Shown one piece after another: positions 18,672 to 27,471 of a stretch of DNA of 64,000 nucleotides. Positions within the stretch are counted from its first letter, which is position 1. Each line of letters opens with the position of its first letter. The stretch spans positions 1 to 64,000 of the forward strand of contig JAZSLJ010000001.1 of the NCBI GenBank assembly GCA_045535305.1, given 5' to 3'. The position numbers were made by a program, and so were the translations under genes. The notes under the pieces are model-generated. The model saw only the letters and a program-made list of their open reading frames with translations, made no database searches and had not been told where the DNA came from. The stretch is from UBA1081 sp045535305. Lineage in GTDB: Bacteria; Bacillota; Clostridia; Oscillospirales; Acutalibacteraceae.

Positions 18672-21005
18672 ATGAACAACAAAATGTTATGCTCTAAATG
18701 CGGTAAAAATCCGGCTGTGGTTTTTATCTCAAAGATTCAGGGCGATGAAACCTCACAGGATGGGCTTTGCCTTAAATGTGCGATGGATATGAATATTGGT
18801 CCTATCAAACAGATGATGGAGAATATGGGCATTACCGAGGAGGATATTGATGCTGTCAGCGAACAGCTGGGTGATGCTATGGATGCCATGAGTAGCGATG
18901 AAAACGGTTTTCAGTTCGGCGGAGCAGGTACTTTCCCGCCCTTTTTACAGGGACTTATGGGCGGAATGCCGTCTGTGAACAGCAAAGAAAACAGCATGTC
19001 TCCCACAGGTGATGATGTTCCTGCCGAAAAACATACAAAAAAACACTTCGGCAAGGATAAAAAGCAGCAGAATAAACAGGAAAAACAGAGAAAATTCATC
19101 AATCTCTACTGTACCGACCTTACAAAGAAAGCCAAGGAAGGCAAAATTGACTCAATTATCGGCAGAGAAGACGAAATTTACAGAGTTATTCAGATTCTAT
19201 GCAGAAGAACAAAAAACAATCCCTGTCTTATCGGTGAGCCCGGCGTTGGTAAAACAGCAATAGCCGAAGGTCTTGCTTTAAGAATTGCCGCAGGAGCAGT
19301 TCCCGCAAAGCTTGTAAATAAAGAAATCCATCTTCTTGACCTTACCGCACTCGTAGCAGGTACACAGTTCAGGGGTCAGTTTGAAAGCCGTATAAAAGGT
19401 CTTATTGACGAGGTAAAGGCAGACGGCAATGTTATTCTCTTTATTGACGAGGTTCACAGTCTTGTGGGTGCAGGCGATTCCGAAGGCTCAATGAATGCGG
19501 CAAATATTATGAAACCCTCACTTTCAAGAGGTGAAATTCAAGTTATCGGTGCTACTACTTTTAACGAGTACAGAAAATATATTGAAAAAGATTCCGCACT
19601 TGAAAGACGTTTTCAGCCTGTTAAGGTTGAAGAACCCTCAATCGACGATGCATATAAAATGCTTCTCGGTATCAGAGGATACTATGAGATGTATCACCGT
19701 GTTAAAATATCAGACAGACTGTTATATCTCACGGTAACTCTTTCCGAACGCTATATAACAGACAGATTTTTGCCCGATAAGGCAATCGACCTGCTTGACG
19801 AGGCTTGTACCTGTGCAAATCTTCGCAATAAGGCAATAAGTGATCTGGAGATATCTGAGCGCAGAATGGAAGAGCTTACAGCCAGAGAGGATTTGCTTTT
19901 ATCGTCTGCTGATGGTGAGGAGCCTGATTACGAGGAGCTTGCGGCAATTCGTTCCGAAAAAATGTCTCTTGATTCAAAAATTCCCCTTCTTCGTCAGAAA
20001 GCGGCAGACAACGATGTTCTTGAGGACGACCTTGCAAGAGTTATCAATCTCTGGACAGGTATTCCCGTAAGAAAAATCATTGATTCCGACCTTGATAAAC
20101 TTGCAGATATGGAATCCAACATAAAAGCAAGAATTATAGGTCAGGACGAAGCCGTTGAGCTTGTATGTGCGGCGATAAGAAGAAACAGAATTCAGATAAA
20201 TCCGCAGAAACGTCCTGCATCATTCATTTTTGTAGGCCCTACAGGCGTTGGTAAAACAGAGCTTGTAAAACAGCTTGCAAACGAGCTTTTTGATACTCCC
20301 GAAACTCTTATAAGACTTGATATGTCCGAGTTTATGGAAAAACACAGCGTATCAAGAATTATAGGTTCTCCTCCCGGATATGTAGGTTACGATGAAGCAG
20401 GTCAGCTTACGGAAAAGGTAAGAAGAAAGCCGTATTCTGTAGTTCTTTTTGATGAAATTGAAAAAGCTCATCCCGATGTTATGAATATTCTTCTTCAGAT
20501 TCTTGATGAGGGCAAAACAAGCGATGCTCAGGGCAGAACAATAGATTTCTCAAATACCGTTATCATTATGACATCCAATGCAGGCAGTCATAACCGCGAG
20601 GGTGCATTGGGCTTCGGCAAAACCAAGAATGATGCATCAAAAGACAGAGCTATGAAAGGACTTAACGAGTTCCTTCGCCCCGAATTCATAGGCAGAGTCG
20701 ATGAGGTTATTGTTTTCAATGAGCTTACGGCAGAAGATTATAAGAGAATTGCTGATGTTCTTATTGCAGAGCTTATTCCCGGTCTTCGTGATAAGGGTAT
20801 TACTCTTAACGTTTCCGATGAAGTTTCTGACGTTATTGCAAAGGATTCAACAGGCGGCGTAAGAGGAGCAAGAGATATCCGTATCGCAATCAGAAAGAAT
20901 ATTGAGGACGCAGTTGCAAATATAATTATCGCAAACAGAAATATGAGTATCAGTCAGATAAATGTTTTTGTTGCAGACGGCAAAATTGTTTGTGAAACAG
21001 CATAA
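18672..21005 (+). CDS. ClpE-like Clp ATPase with N-terminal zinc finger
   Basis: The protein starts with a zinc finger (LCSKCGKNP and LCLKCAMDM), the hallmark of ClpE, in place of the Clp N-domain. A low-complexity Lys/Gln-rich linker leads to AAA module 1 (Walker A GEPGVGKTAIAEG, Walker B VILFIDEVHSLVGAG), a coiled-coil middle part, and module 2 (GPTGVGKTELVKQ, VVLFDEIEKAHPDV). At 777 residues it is a normal size for the family. Such ATPases unfold substrates for ClpP. GGAG lies 7 nt before ATG. A strong terminator closes the operon. Confidence 0.9.
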   Translation: MNNKMLCSKCGKNPAVVFISKIQGDETSQDGLCLKCAMDMNIGPIKQMMENMGITEEDIDAVSEQLGDAMDAMSSDENGFQFGGAGTFPPFLQGLMGGMPSVNSKENSMSPTGDDVPAEKHTKKHFGKDKKQQNKQEKQRKFINLYCTDLTKKAKEGKIDSIIGREDEIYRVIQILCRRTKNNPCLIGEPGVGKTAIAEGLALRIAAGAVPAKLVNKEIHLLDLTALVAGTQFRGQFESRIKGLIDEVKADGNVILFIDEVHSLVGAGDSEGSMNAANIMKPSLSRGEIQVIGATTFNEYRKYIEKDSALERRFQPVKVEEPSIDDAYKMLLGIRGYYEMYHRVKISDRLLYLTVTLSERYITDRFLPDKAIDLLDEACTCANLRNKAISDLEISERRMEELTAREDLLLSSADGEEPDYEELAAIRSEKMSLDSKIPLLRQKAADNDVLEDDLARVINLWTGIPVRKIIDSDLDKLADMESNIKARIIGQDEAVELVCAAIRRNRIQINPQKRPASFIFVGPTGVGKTELVKQLANELFDTPETLIRLDMSEFMEKHSVSRIIGSPPGYVGYDEAGQLTEKVRRKPYSVVLFDEIEKAHPDVMNILLQILDEGKTSDAQGRTIDFSNTVIIMTSNAGSHNREGALGFGKTKNDASKDRAMKGLNEFLRPEFIGRVDEVIVFNELTAEDYKRIADVLIAELIPGLRDKGITLNVSDEVSDVIAKDSTGGVRGARDIRIAIRKNIEDAVANIIIANRNMSISQINVFVADGKIVCETA

Positions 21006-21012
21006 TTTTAAG

Positions 21013-21048
21013 GCAGGTATATCCGTGAATGGATATGCCTGCTTTTTT
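21013..21048 (+). terminator. Terminator after clpE-like gene
   Basis: Stem GCAGGTATATCC/GGATATGCCTGC (12 bp, one wobble), loop GTGAAT, followed by six T. Confidence 0.85.
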
Positions 21049-21068
21049 CTTGGTGAAAAATTCGGATA

Positions 21069-21194
21069 AACAAGAATTTAATGTACAATTTACAATGTAC
21101 AATTATTGAATCATAAAAATCGGGTTAAAGGGCAAAGCCCTTTCCACCATTGTACATTATACATTGTACATTGTTAATTAGATAAATTATTGTT
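21069..21194. repeat. Palindromic intergenic element, family A copy 1
   Basis: The 126-bp element is bounded by imperfect terminal inverted repeats AACAAGAATTTA and TAAATTATTGTT. Inside, near-repeats of TGTACAATTTACAATGTACA on the left and ATTGTACATTATACATTG on the right are inverted, and a GC-richer hairpin AAAGGGCAAAGCCCTTT sits in the middle. A second copy lies in opposite orientation at 27273-27407. It has no coding capacity and its right end is 4 bp from the -35 of glpK. Its size and structure fit a miniature inverted-repeat element. Confidence 0.75.
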
Positions 21195-21198
21195 CACC

Positions 21199-21227
21199 TT
21201 GACATGAGTTCCGTTTTAGTGTAAAAT
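21199..21227 (+). promoter_or_regulatory. Promoter for glpK
   Basis: TTGACA (21199-21204) and TAAAAT (21222-21227) with a 17-bp spacer, 33 bp before ATG 21261. It abuts the repeat element. Confidence 0.75.
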
Positions 21228-21260
21228 TAATAAAGAATCTATCATTTGGAGTGAATTTTT

Positions 21261-22778
21261 ATGATATCTGATAAAAAATATATCCTTTCTCTTGACCAGG
21301 GTACAACAAGCTCAAGAGCAATCCTTTTTGACCGACAGGGGCAAATTGCAGCTAAAGCTCAGTATGAATTTACACAGATTTATTCAAAGCCCGGTTGGGT
21401 TGAACATGATCCCGAGGAGATTCTCAGGAGTGAATACAGAGCTATTGCCGACGCACTTATTGACGGCGGTATTGAGGCAAAGGAAATTGCGGCAATAGGT
21501 ATTACAAATCAGCGTGAAACCACAGTTTTGTGGGATAAGACCACAGGTAAACCCGTGTATAATGCGGTTGTATGGCAGTGCAGAAGAACAGCCGATATGG
21601 CAAAAAGAATTATCGACGATAAAGAGCTTCGTAACTACATAAAAGAGCATACAGGTCTTGTTGTAGACGCTTATTTCTCTGCAACAAAAATAAAGTGGAT
21701 TCTTGATAATTGTGAAAAGGCAAGAAAGCTTGCAAAAAAAGGTAATCTTCTTTTCGGTACAATCGAAACATGGCTTATATGGAAGCTTACAGGCGGTAAG
21801 GTTCACGTTACTGACTATTCAAACGCATGGCGTACAATGCTTTTTGATGTTGATAAGCTTTGCTGGGATGAATATATTTGTGAAAAGCTCGGTATCCCGA
21901 TGTCCATTCTTCCCGAGGTTGTTGAGTCAAGTAAGGTCTACGGTGAGGTTGCCGCAGGTATTCCCGGTCTTGAATCACTTGCAGGTATACCGATAGCAGG
22001 TGCAATAGGCGATCAGCAGGCAGCTCTTTTCGGTCAGGCTTGCTTCCGCCCCGGTCAGGCAAAAAATACTTACGGCACAGGCTGTTTCCTGCTTATGAAT
22101 ACAGGCGGTAAGCGTGTTAAGTCCGAGAATAATCTGCTTACGGGTATAGCATGGGGTATCGACGGCAGGGTAGAGTATTGTATCGAAGGCTCGGCATTTA
22201 ACGCAGGCTCGGTTATACAGTGGCTTCGTGATGAGCTTAAAATGATTAAGACTGCTCCCGAATGCGACCGACTTGCAGAAAGTGTTCCCGATGCAAACGG
22301 CGTATATTTCGTTCCCGCATTTACAGGCCTGGGCGCACCTTATTGGGATATGTACGCAAGAGGTACTATTGTTGGTATCACAAGAGGTGTAAATCAGCAG
22401 CATTTTGCAAGAGCAGTTCTTGAAAGCATCGCATTCCAGATGACAGACTTGCTTGAAGCGATGAAGGCTGATGCGGATATTGAGCTTACAGAGCTTCGTG
22501 TTGACGGCGGTGCAAGTGTAAGTAATATAATGATGCAGATACAGGCTAATATGATTGAAACCACGGTCAACAGACCTAAGGTTGTTGAAACAACGGCTCT
22601 CGGTGCGGCATATTGTGCAGGTCTTGCGGTCGGCTTCTGGTCAGGCAGAGCCGAAATTGAAGGTATCCGTGAGGTTTCAAGGGAGTTTGTGCCTCAGCTT
22701 CGCAAGGAAGAAAGAGATGCTATTTACAGCGGTTGGAAGCGTGCGGTTGACCGCTCAAGAAATTGGGCAGAAGAATAA
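21261..22778 (+). CDS. glpK: Glycerol kinase
   Basis: The 505-residue FGGY kinase shows LDQGTTSSRAILFD (phosphate loop), GITNQRETTVLWDK, VWQCRRTAD and GVYFVPAFTGLGAPYWD, all characteristic of GlpK rather than xylulokinase. It phosphorylates glycerol to sn-glycerol-3-phosphate in the cytoplasm. GGAG sits 9 nt before ATG. It is a single-gene unit: promoter and terminator both lie close, and no glycerol facilitator or G3P dehydrogenase is adjacent. A GDPD gene at 30364 could supply related intermediates. Confidence 0.95.
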   Translation: MISDKKYILSLDQGTTSSRAILFDRQGQIAAKAQYEFTQIYSKPGWVEHDPEEILRSEYRAIADALIDGGIEAKEIAAIGITNQRETTVLWDKTTGKPVYNAVVWQCRRTADMAKRIIDDKELRNYIKEHTGLVVDAYFSATKIKWILDNCEKARKLAKKGNLLFGTIETWLIWKLTGGKVHVTDYSNAWRTMLFDVDKLCWDEYICEKLGIPMSILPEVVESSKVYGEVAAGIPGLESLAGIPIAGAIGDQQAALFGQACFRPGQAKNTYGTGCFLLMNTGGKRVKSENNLLTGIAWGIDGRVEYCIEGSAFNAGSVIQWLRDELKMIKTAPECDRLAESVPDANGVYFVPAFTGLGAPYWDMYARGTIVGITRGVNQQHFARAVLESIAFQMTDLLEAMKADADIELTELRVDGGASVSNIMMQIQANMIETTVNRPKVVETTALGAAYCAGLAVGFWSGRAEIEGIREVSREFVPQLRKEERDAIYSGWKRAVDRSRNWAEE

Positions 22779-22784
22779 ATAATA

Positions 22785-22815
22785 ACTCGGGGATCTTCGG
22801 ATGCCCGAGTTTTTT
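22785..22815 (+). terminator. Terminator after glpK
   Basis: ACTCGGG/CCCGAGT stem with an inner ATC-TTCG-GAT stem capped by a UUCG tetraloop, followed by T residues. Confidence 0.85.
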
Positions 22816-22870
22816 GTTAAATGATACATAATTTTTTAGTTTTTTTGTATAGTATTTAAAGAAAATAATG

Positions 22871-22899
22871 TTGCACTTTATTTGAATATTTGATATAAT
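22871..22899 (+). promoter_or_regulatory. Promoter for serC-serA
   Basis: TTGCAC (22871-22876) and consensus TATAAT (22894-22899) are 17 bp apart, 56 bp before ATG 22956. Confidence 0.7.
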
Positions 22900-22955
22900 C
22901 TATAATGTACATTTGTAATTGATTGTCAAAAAATTAACAAACGGAGGAGATTACA

Positions 22956-24038
22956 ATGGCAAGAGTATATAACTTTTCAGCTGGTCCCTCAATGCTTCCC
23001 GAAGAGGTACTTAAAAAAGCTGCAGCAGAAATGCTTGATTATCAGGGTAGCGGTCAGTCCGTAATGGAAATGTCCCACCGTTCAAAGGTTTTTGATGCTA
23101 TCATTAAGGATACAGAAAAACTTTTCAGAGAAATAATGAACATTCCCGAGAACTATAAGGTTCTTTTCCTTCAGGGCGGTGCATCAACACAGTTTGCCGC
23201 TATTCCTCTCAACTTTATGAACGGAAACGGCAAGGCTGATTATATCATTACAGGTCAGTGGGCAAAGAAGGCTTGTGCAGAGGCTAAAAAGTACGGTGAA
23301 GCAAGAGTTGTTGCATCTTCAGCAGATAAAACATTCTCTTACATTCCCAAAACAACAAAAGCTGATTTTGACCCCGAAGCAGACTATGTTTATATCTGCC
23401 TTAATAACACAATTTACGGCACAGTATATCACGAGATTCCCGATGTAGGTGATATTCCTCTTATTGCAGACGTATCATCCTGCTTCCTTTCAGAACCTCT
23501 TGATGTTTCAAAGTTTGCAATGGTTTACGGCGGTGCACAGAAGAACGTTGCTCCCGCAGGTGTAACAATCTGTATCATCCGTGAGGATATGCTCGGCAAG
23601 GCAAGAGATATCACTCCCACAATGCTTGATTACAACGTAATGGCAGAAAATGATTCTCTTTATAACACACCTCCTTGCTGGAACATCTACATAACAAAGC
23701 TTGTTCTTGAATGGATCAAAGAGCTCGGCGGTCTTGAAAAGATGAAGGAGCATAACGAAAAGAAAGCTAAGATTCTTTACGATTTCCTTGATTCTTCAAA
23801 GATGTTCAAAGGTACAGTTGTTGCTGAGGACCGTTCACTTATGAACGTACCTTTCGTAACCGACAGCGAAGAGCTTAACGCTAAGTTTATCAAAGAAGCA
23901 ACAGAAGCAGGCTTTATCAACCTTAAAGGCCACCGTTCAGTAGGCGGTATGAGAGCTTCTATCTACAACGCTATGCCCATCGAAGGCGTAGAAAAGCTTG
24001 TAGCATTTATGGCTAAATTTGAAGAGGAGAATTCTTAA
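22956..24038 (+). CDS. serC: Phosphoserine aminotransferase
   Basis: The 360-residue class V aminotransferase has YNFSAGPSMLPEEVL at the N-terminus, VLFLQGGASTQFA, and the PLP lysine in VYGGAQKNVAPAG. It converts 3-phosphohydroxypyruvate to phosphoserine with glutamate. GGAGGAG precedes ATG. The next gene, serA, begins 2 nt after the stop, so the two first steps of serine synthesis form one transcript. Codon use is biased towards that of well-expressed genes here (many AAG, CTT). Confidence 0.96.
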   Translation: MARVYNFSAGPSMLPEEVLKKAAAEMLDYQGSGQSVMEMSHRSKVFDAIIKDTEKLFREIMNIPENYKVLFLQGGASTQFAAIPLNFMNGNGKADYIITGQWAKKACAEAKKYGEARVVASSADKTFSYIPKTTKADFDPEADYVYICLNNTIYGTVYHEIPDVGDIPLIADVSSCFLSEPLDVSKFAMVYGGAQKNVAPAGVTICIIREDMLGKARDITPTMLDYNVMAENDSLYNTPPCWNIYITKLVLEWIKELGGLEKMKEHNEKKAKILYDFLDSSKMFKGTVVAEDRSLMNVPFVTDSEELNAKFIKEATEAGFINLKGHRSVGGMRASIYNAMPIEGVEKLVAFMAKFEEENS

Positions 24039-24040
24039 TT

Positions 24041-25198
24041 ATGTATAATATTCTTACACTTAATAAGATTTCAAAAACAGGTCTTTCCAATTTCAATGCA
24101 GATTTGTATGCTTGTGCAGATGACTTTACAGCTCCCGATGCTGTAATTGTACGTTCAGCATCTATGCACGATATGGAAATTCCCTCCAGCGTGCTTGCTA
24201 TTGCAAGAGCAGGTGCAGGCTACAATAACATTCCCGTTGACGTTTGCACACAGAAGGGTATCTGCGTATTCAATACTCCCGGCGCAAATGCAAATGCAGT
24301 TAAAGAGCTTGTAATCTGCGGTCTTCTCCTTGCTTCAAGAAGAATTGCTCCTGCTATGGACTGGTGCAAAACTCTTAAAGGCGAAGACGAAATCAGCAAA
24401 AAGATTGAAAAGGGTAAGTCAAACTTTGCAGGCCCCGAAATTATGGGAAAAACACTCGGTGTTATCGGTCTCGGCGCTATCGGCGTTAAGGTATGTAATG
24501 CTGCTGTTGCTCTTGGTATGAAAGTTATCGGCTATGACCCCTATCTTTCAGATAAAGCTGCTTCAACACTTGATAAGTCAGTTGTAATCACATCAAAGGT
24601 TGAGCAGATTTTCACAGACAGCGACTACATTTCCGTTCACGCACCTCTTACAGATTCCACAAAGAATATCGTAAATAAGGATACTCTCGCAATGGCAAAG
24701 GACGGCATCCGTGTGCTTAATTTTGCCCGCGGCGGTCTTGTTGATGACGACGCTATCGTAGAAGCAATCGAAAGCGGAAAATGTGCAGCATATGCAACAG
24801 ATTTCCCCACAGACGCACAGCTTTGTCTTGACGGTGTTATCGCTCTTCCTCATCTGGGCGCATCAACTCCCGAATCAGAGGAGAATTGTGCTGTTATGGC
24901 AGTTAATCAGATTTCAGAGTACCTCGAAAAAGGTAATGTTGTAAATTCTGTAAATCTTCCTTGCATTTCAAAAGAACTTGCAGAAGGCAAAAAGCGTCTT
25001 ACAGTTATCACAAACGGTGATGTGTGCGAAAATATCTATGCCGCACTTGCATCAGCAGGCGTAGCAACTGATGATTCAACCGCAGCTATCAGAAAAGAAA
25101 CAGGTTATGTTATCGTTGATGCAGTTAACCTTTCCGATGATACACTTACAGCAGTTAATGCTGTTGAGGGCGTACTTTCAGCAAGAGTAATCGGCTGA
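24041..25198 (+). CDS. serA: D-3-phosphoglycerate dehydrogenase
   Basis: The 385-residue D-2-hydroxyacid dehydrogenase shows the NAD fold GKTLGVIGLGAIGVKV, then NFARGGLVDDDAI with the catalytic Arg, and ALPHLGASTPES with the catalytic His. A short ACT-like tail (about 325-385: RLTVITNGDV to VLSARVIG) may bind serine for feedback. It supplies phosphohydroxypyruvate for SerC. A terminator lies 18 nt downstream. This is the short SerA type that lacks the intervening ASB domain. Confidence 0.93.
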   Translation: MYNILTLNKISKTGLSNFNADLYACADDFTAPDAVIVRSASMHDMEIPSSVLAIARAGAGYNNIPVDVCTQKGICVFNTPGANANAVKELVICGLLLASRRIAPAMDWCKTLKGEDEISKKIEKGKSNFAGPEIMGKTLGVIGLGAIGVKVCNAAVALGMKVIGYDPYLSDKAASTLDKSVVITSKVEQIFTDSDYISVHAPLTDSTKNIVNKDTLAMAKDGIRVLNFARGGLVDDDAIVEAIESGKCAAYATDFPTDAQLCLDGVIALPHLGASTPESEENCAVMAVNQISEYLEKGNVVNSVNLPCISKELAEGKKRLTVITNGDVCENIYAALASAGVATDDSTAAIRKETGYVIVDAVNLSDDTLTAVNAVEGVLSARVIG

Positions 25199-25215
25199 TA
25201 ATAAGTTAAATATTT

Positions 25216-25243
25216 AAAAGACCGAGTAAAATCGGTCTTTTTA
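25216..25243 (+). terminator. Terminator after serA
   Basis: AAAAGACCGA/TCGGTCTTTT perfect 10-bp stem, loop GTAAAA, then TT. Confidence 0.85.
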
Positions 25244-25246
25244 TAT

Positions 25247-25398
25247 AATAATTTAGCACAGCTAAATTATTGTAGTTAGGAGTTAGGAGTGATGAGTTAG
25301 GAGTTAAGGAAGCCGCTAAGCGGCTTGGATTAAAATGGATTAAAAGGCGGAGCCTTTTTCACAACTCCTCACTTCTCACTCATCACTGATAAATTATT
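25247..25398. repeat. Palindromic intergenic element, family B
   Basis: The 152-bp element starts with a perfect 11-bp hairpin (AATAATTTAGC, ACA, GCTAAATTATT) and ends with GATAAATTATT. Between lie short GTTAGGAGT and GATGAGTTAGGAGTT units with an inverted counterpart AACTCCTCACTTCTCACTC, and two GC-rich hairpins (AAGCCGCTAAGCGGCTT and AAGGCGGAGCCTT). Its end sequence AATAATTTA is shared with family A although the interior is different. It lies directly before the ribosome site of the alcohol dehydrogenase gene. Confidence 0.7.
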
Positions 25399-25414
25399 CT
25401 TTAAGGAGACCATT

Positions 25415-26515
25415 ATGAATCTTACATCTTATATGCCCGTACGCATAATCAGCGGTGAAAATTGTGTTAAGAATAATGCAGATATTTTTAGAAATTACGG
25501 CAAAAAATGTCTTATTGTAACAGGCGGCTCATCTGCAAAGAAAAGCGGAGCGCTTTATGATGTTGCTTCAGCTCTTGATTCGTGCAATATTGAATATTCA
25601 GTATTTGATGAAATTACAGAAAATCCCTACACCGAGGATTGCCGCAGAGCAGGAGAGTGTGCAAGAGATTTCGGCGCAGAATTCATAATCGGTATCGGCG
25701 GCGGCTCACCCCTTGATGCATCAAAGGCGATTGCCATATTTGCAACCAATTCCGAAATGATACATTCCGATATTTACGATATGGTGCATAAAAATAAACC
25801 CTTGCCGTTTTTGCTTGTGGGTACAACCGCAGGTACGGGCAGTGAGGTAACGGGTGTTTCCGTGCTTACAAACAGCGATAACGGAATGAAAAAGAGCATC
25901 GGCGGATGCTATGCGGAGGTTTCATTCTGCGATTATAAATATACCTGCACTATGCCTTATTCCGTTACGGTTTCAACTGCACTTGATGCTTTTGCCCACG
26001 CCTGCGAGTCATATTTTTCAAGTATGTCAACAGAGCTTTCAGAGATTTATGCCGAAAAAGCCTTTAAATTGCTTGCACAGGGACTTAATGTGCTTCACAG
26101 CAGTAAAGATATACCTGATGATAAAATGCGTCAGATTCTTTATGAGGCATCAATTTACGCAGGTCTTTGCCTTAATATAACAGGAGCGTGTTTCCCCCAT
26201 ACAGTCGGATATGCTCTTACAGAGGACTACGGTATCCCTCACGGAAAAGCCTGTGCGGCGTTTATTCCCGATTTTATCCGAATTTGTGCCGAAAACAGAC
26301 CTGAAAAAGCTCAGAAAATGTTTGATATTATGAATACGGATATAGCAAGCCTTTGTTCAATGATTACTGAGCTGGCAGATATAAATATCACCGTTTCACA
26401 AGAGCAAATGGCAAAATACCGTACCCGCTGGGTTGATCCCGTAAAAAATTTCAGCCGTACCCCCGGTAATTTTACATCAGAATCAGCAGTAAAATTGTTT
26501 GAAAAATTTACGTAA
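25415..26515 (+). CDS. Iron-containing alcohol dehydrogenase
   Basis: The 366-residue group III Fe-ADH shows the cofactor loop GIGGGSPLDASKA, GTTAGTGSEVTGVSV, and the metal-site His in DAFAHACESYFS and YGIPHGKACA, with another in GACFPHTVGYAL. Such enzymes interconvert alcohols and aldehydes with NAD(P)H; 1,3-propanediol dehydrogenase and butanol dehydrogenase are relatives, and the actual substrate is unclear. AAGGAG precedes ATG 25415. No promoter is evident outside the repeat element upstream. Confidence 0.88.
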   Translation: MNLTSYMPVRIISGENCVKNNADIFRNYGKKCLIVTGGSSAKKSGALYDVASALDSCNIEYSVFDEITENPYTEDCRRAGECARDFGAEFIIGIGGGSPLDASKAIAIFATNSEMIHSDIYDMVHKNKPLPFLLVGTTAGTGSEVTGVSVLTNSDNGMKKSIGGCYAEVSFCDYKYTCTMPYSVTVSTALDAFAHACESYFSSMSTELSEIYAEKAFKLLAQGLNVLHSSKDIPDDKMRQILYEASIYAGLCLNITGACFPHTVGYALTEDYGIPHGKACAAFIPDFIRICAENRPEKAQKMFDIMNTDIASLCSMITELADINITVSQEQMAKYRTRWVDPVKNFSRTPGNFTSESAVKLFEKFT

Positions 26516-26522
26516 AATAATA

Positions 26523-26558
26523 AAACAGCTTGTACAAGAATTTCTGTACAAGCTGTTT
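26523..26558. terminator. Bidirectional terminator
   Basis: 14-bp perfect stem AAACAGCTTGTACA/TGTACAAGCTGTTT with an 8-nt loop and T-runs usable from both sides, between two convergent genes. Confidence 0.85.
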
Positions 26559-26561
26559 TTT

Positions 26562-27254
26562 TTATTTAACTTTCATTCCTGTTTTTGCATTAAGAATATT
26601 TCTGAACACCGCAATCTGATTGTTTGAAATAAACTTGTCTGTGTGCATACTGCCGAAATACCATTTTTTGTATTTGCATTGAACTGCAAGTTCATCAAAA
26701 AATGCATTAAGAGCAGATACGGAAAACTGCTCATTCTTTTGCATAAGCAGAAATTCTCTTGTTTTTGAAGGCGGCTCGTGAGTGATTATAAGGTCAACGT
26801 CATAATTAACACTTTCAAGCCTTGTAACTGCCGCAAGAAGCTCCTCTTTTGTAGGGATTTCAAGTCTTTGAGAATCATCGTCTTCAAAACGAAGCTCTGC
26901 TTCGGGCGATTCTCCGCCGCCCATGGTAAAGACTTTCATACCTTCTATTGTGTAAATCTGCCCTCTCATAAGGTGATAAAGATTTCCGCATATATTCCTT
27001 GCCTTACCGCCGTTGTAGTCCTGAGTGGGAAATTTGTTAAGCAGTTTAAAGTTTTCGTGCGTACCGTCAACAAAGCAGATGTTGTATTTTCTTTTGCCCA
27101 GATTTCTTAATATTTTATCTTCGTTTTTTGAGTCGTCCCATATAAAACCAAAATCACCGCAAACAATCAATGTGTCGTGGAGTTTCATGAATTTTAATGC
27201 TTCCGGCGAAAGCCTTGATAAATCGCCGTGAATATCACCTGTAATGTAGACCAT
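26562..27254 (-). CDS. Calcineurin-like metallophosphoesterase
   Basis: The 230-residue cytoplasmic protein carries the metallophosphoesterase motifs in order: YITGDIHGDLS, VCGDFGFIWD, DGTHENF (family GNHE with N replaced by T), ITHEPPS, and GSMHTD near the C-terminus (family GHTH-like). It binds two metals and hydrolyses phosphoesters; the substrate is unknown. The upstream region contains a palindromic element (27273-27407), leaving only 18 bp between, so its promoter may lie in or beyond that element. Confidence 0.85.
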   Translation of the reverse strand: MVYITGDIHGDLSRLSPEALKFMKLHDTLIVCGDFGFIWDDSKNEDKILRNLGKRKYNICFVDGTHENFKLLNKFPTQDYNGGKARNICGNLYHLMRGQIYTIEGMKVFTMGGGESPEAELRFEDDDSQRLEIPTKEELLAAVTRLESVNYDVDLIITHEPPSKTREFLLMQKNEQFSVSALNAFFDELAVQCKYKKWYFGSMHTDKFISNNQIAVFRNILNAKTGMKVK

Positions 27255-27272
27255 TTTATACTCCTAACTGTA

Positions 27273-27407
27273 AACAATAATTTAGAGAATTAACAATTTA
27301 CAATGTATAATGTACAATGAAGGAAAGGGCTTCGCCCTTTAACCCGATTTATATATTATTCAATAATTGTACATTGTAAATTGTACATTGTAAATTAAAT
27401 TATTGTT
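27273..27407. repeat. Palindromic intergenic element, family A copy 2
   Basis: The 135-bp element has perfect 12-bp terminal inverted repeats AACAATAATTTA/TAAATTATTGTT. The interior matches 21069-21194 in reverse: AAAGGGCTTCGCCCTTT hairpin, then AACCCGATT, and TGTACATTGTAAATTGTACA tracts. Its right end is 6 bp from the -35 box of the next gene, the same relation as copy 1 to glpK. Confidence 0.78.
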
Positions 27408-27413
27408 TATCTC

Positions 27414-27442
27414 TTTACATTCATTAAAAAAAATTGTATACT
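27414..27442 (+). promoter_or_regulatory. Promoter for the second DD-carboxypeptidase gene
   Basis: TTTACA (27414-27419) and TATACT (27437-27442) are 17 bp apart, 29 bp before ATG 27472. Confidence 0.65.
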
Positions 27443-27471
27443 GATTATAACACAAATGGGTGGGTGTGTCT

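Noticed and set aside
21384..21806. Long antisense frame inside glpK
   Set aside because: It is the complement of a conserved kinase frame, has no ribosome site, and its sequence is Cys/Ile/Leu-rich as expected of a shadow frame.
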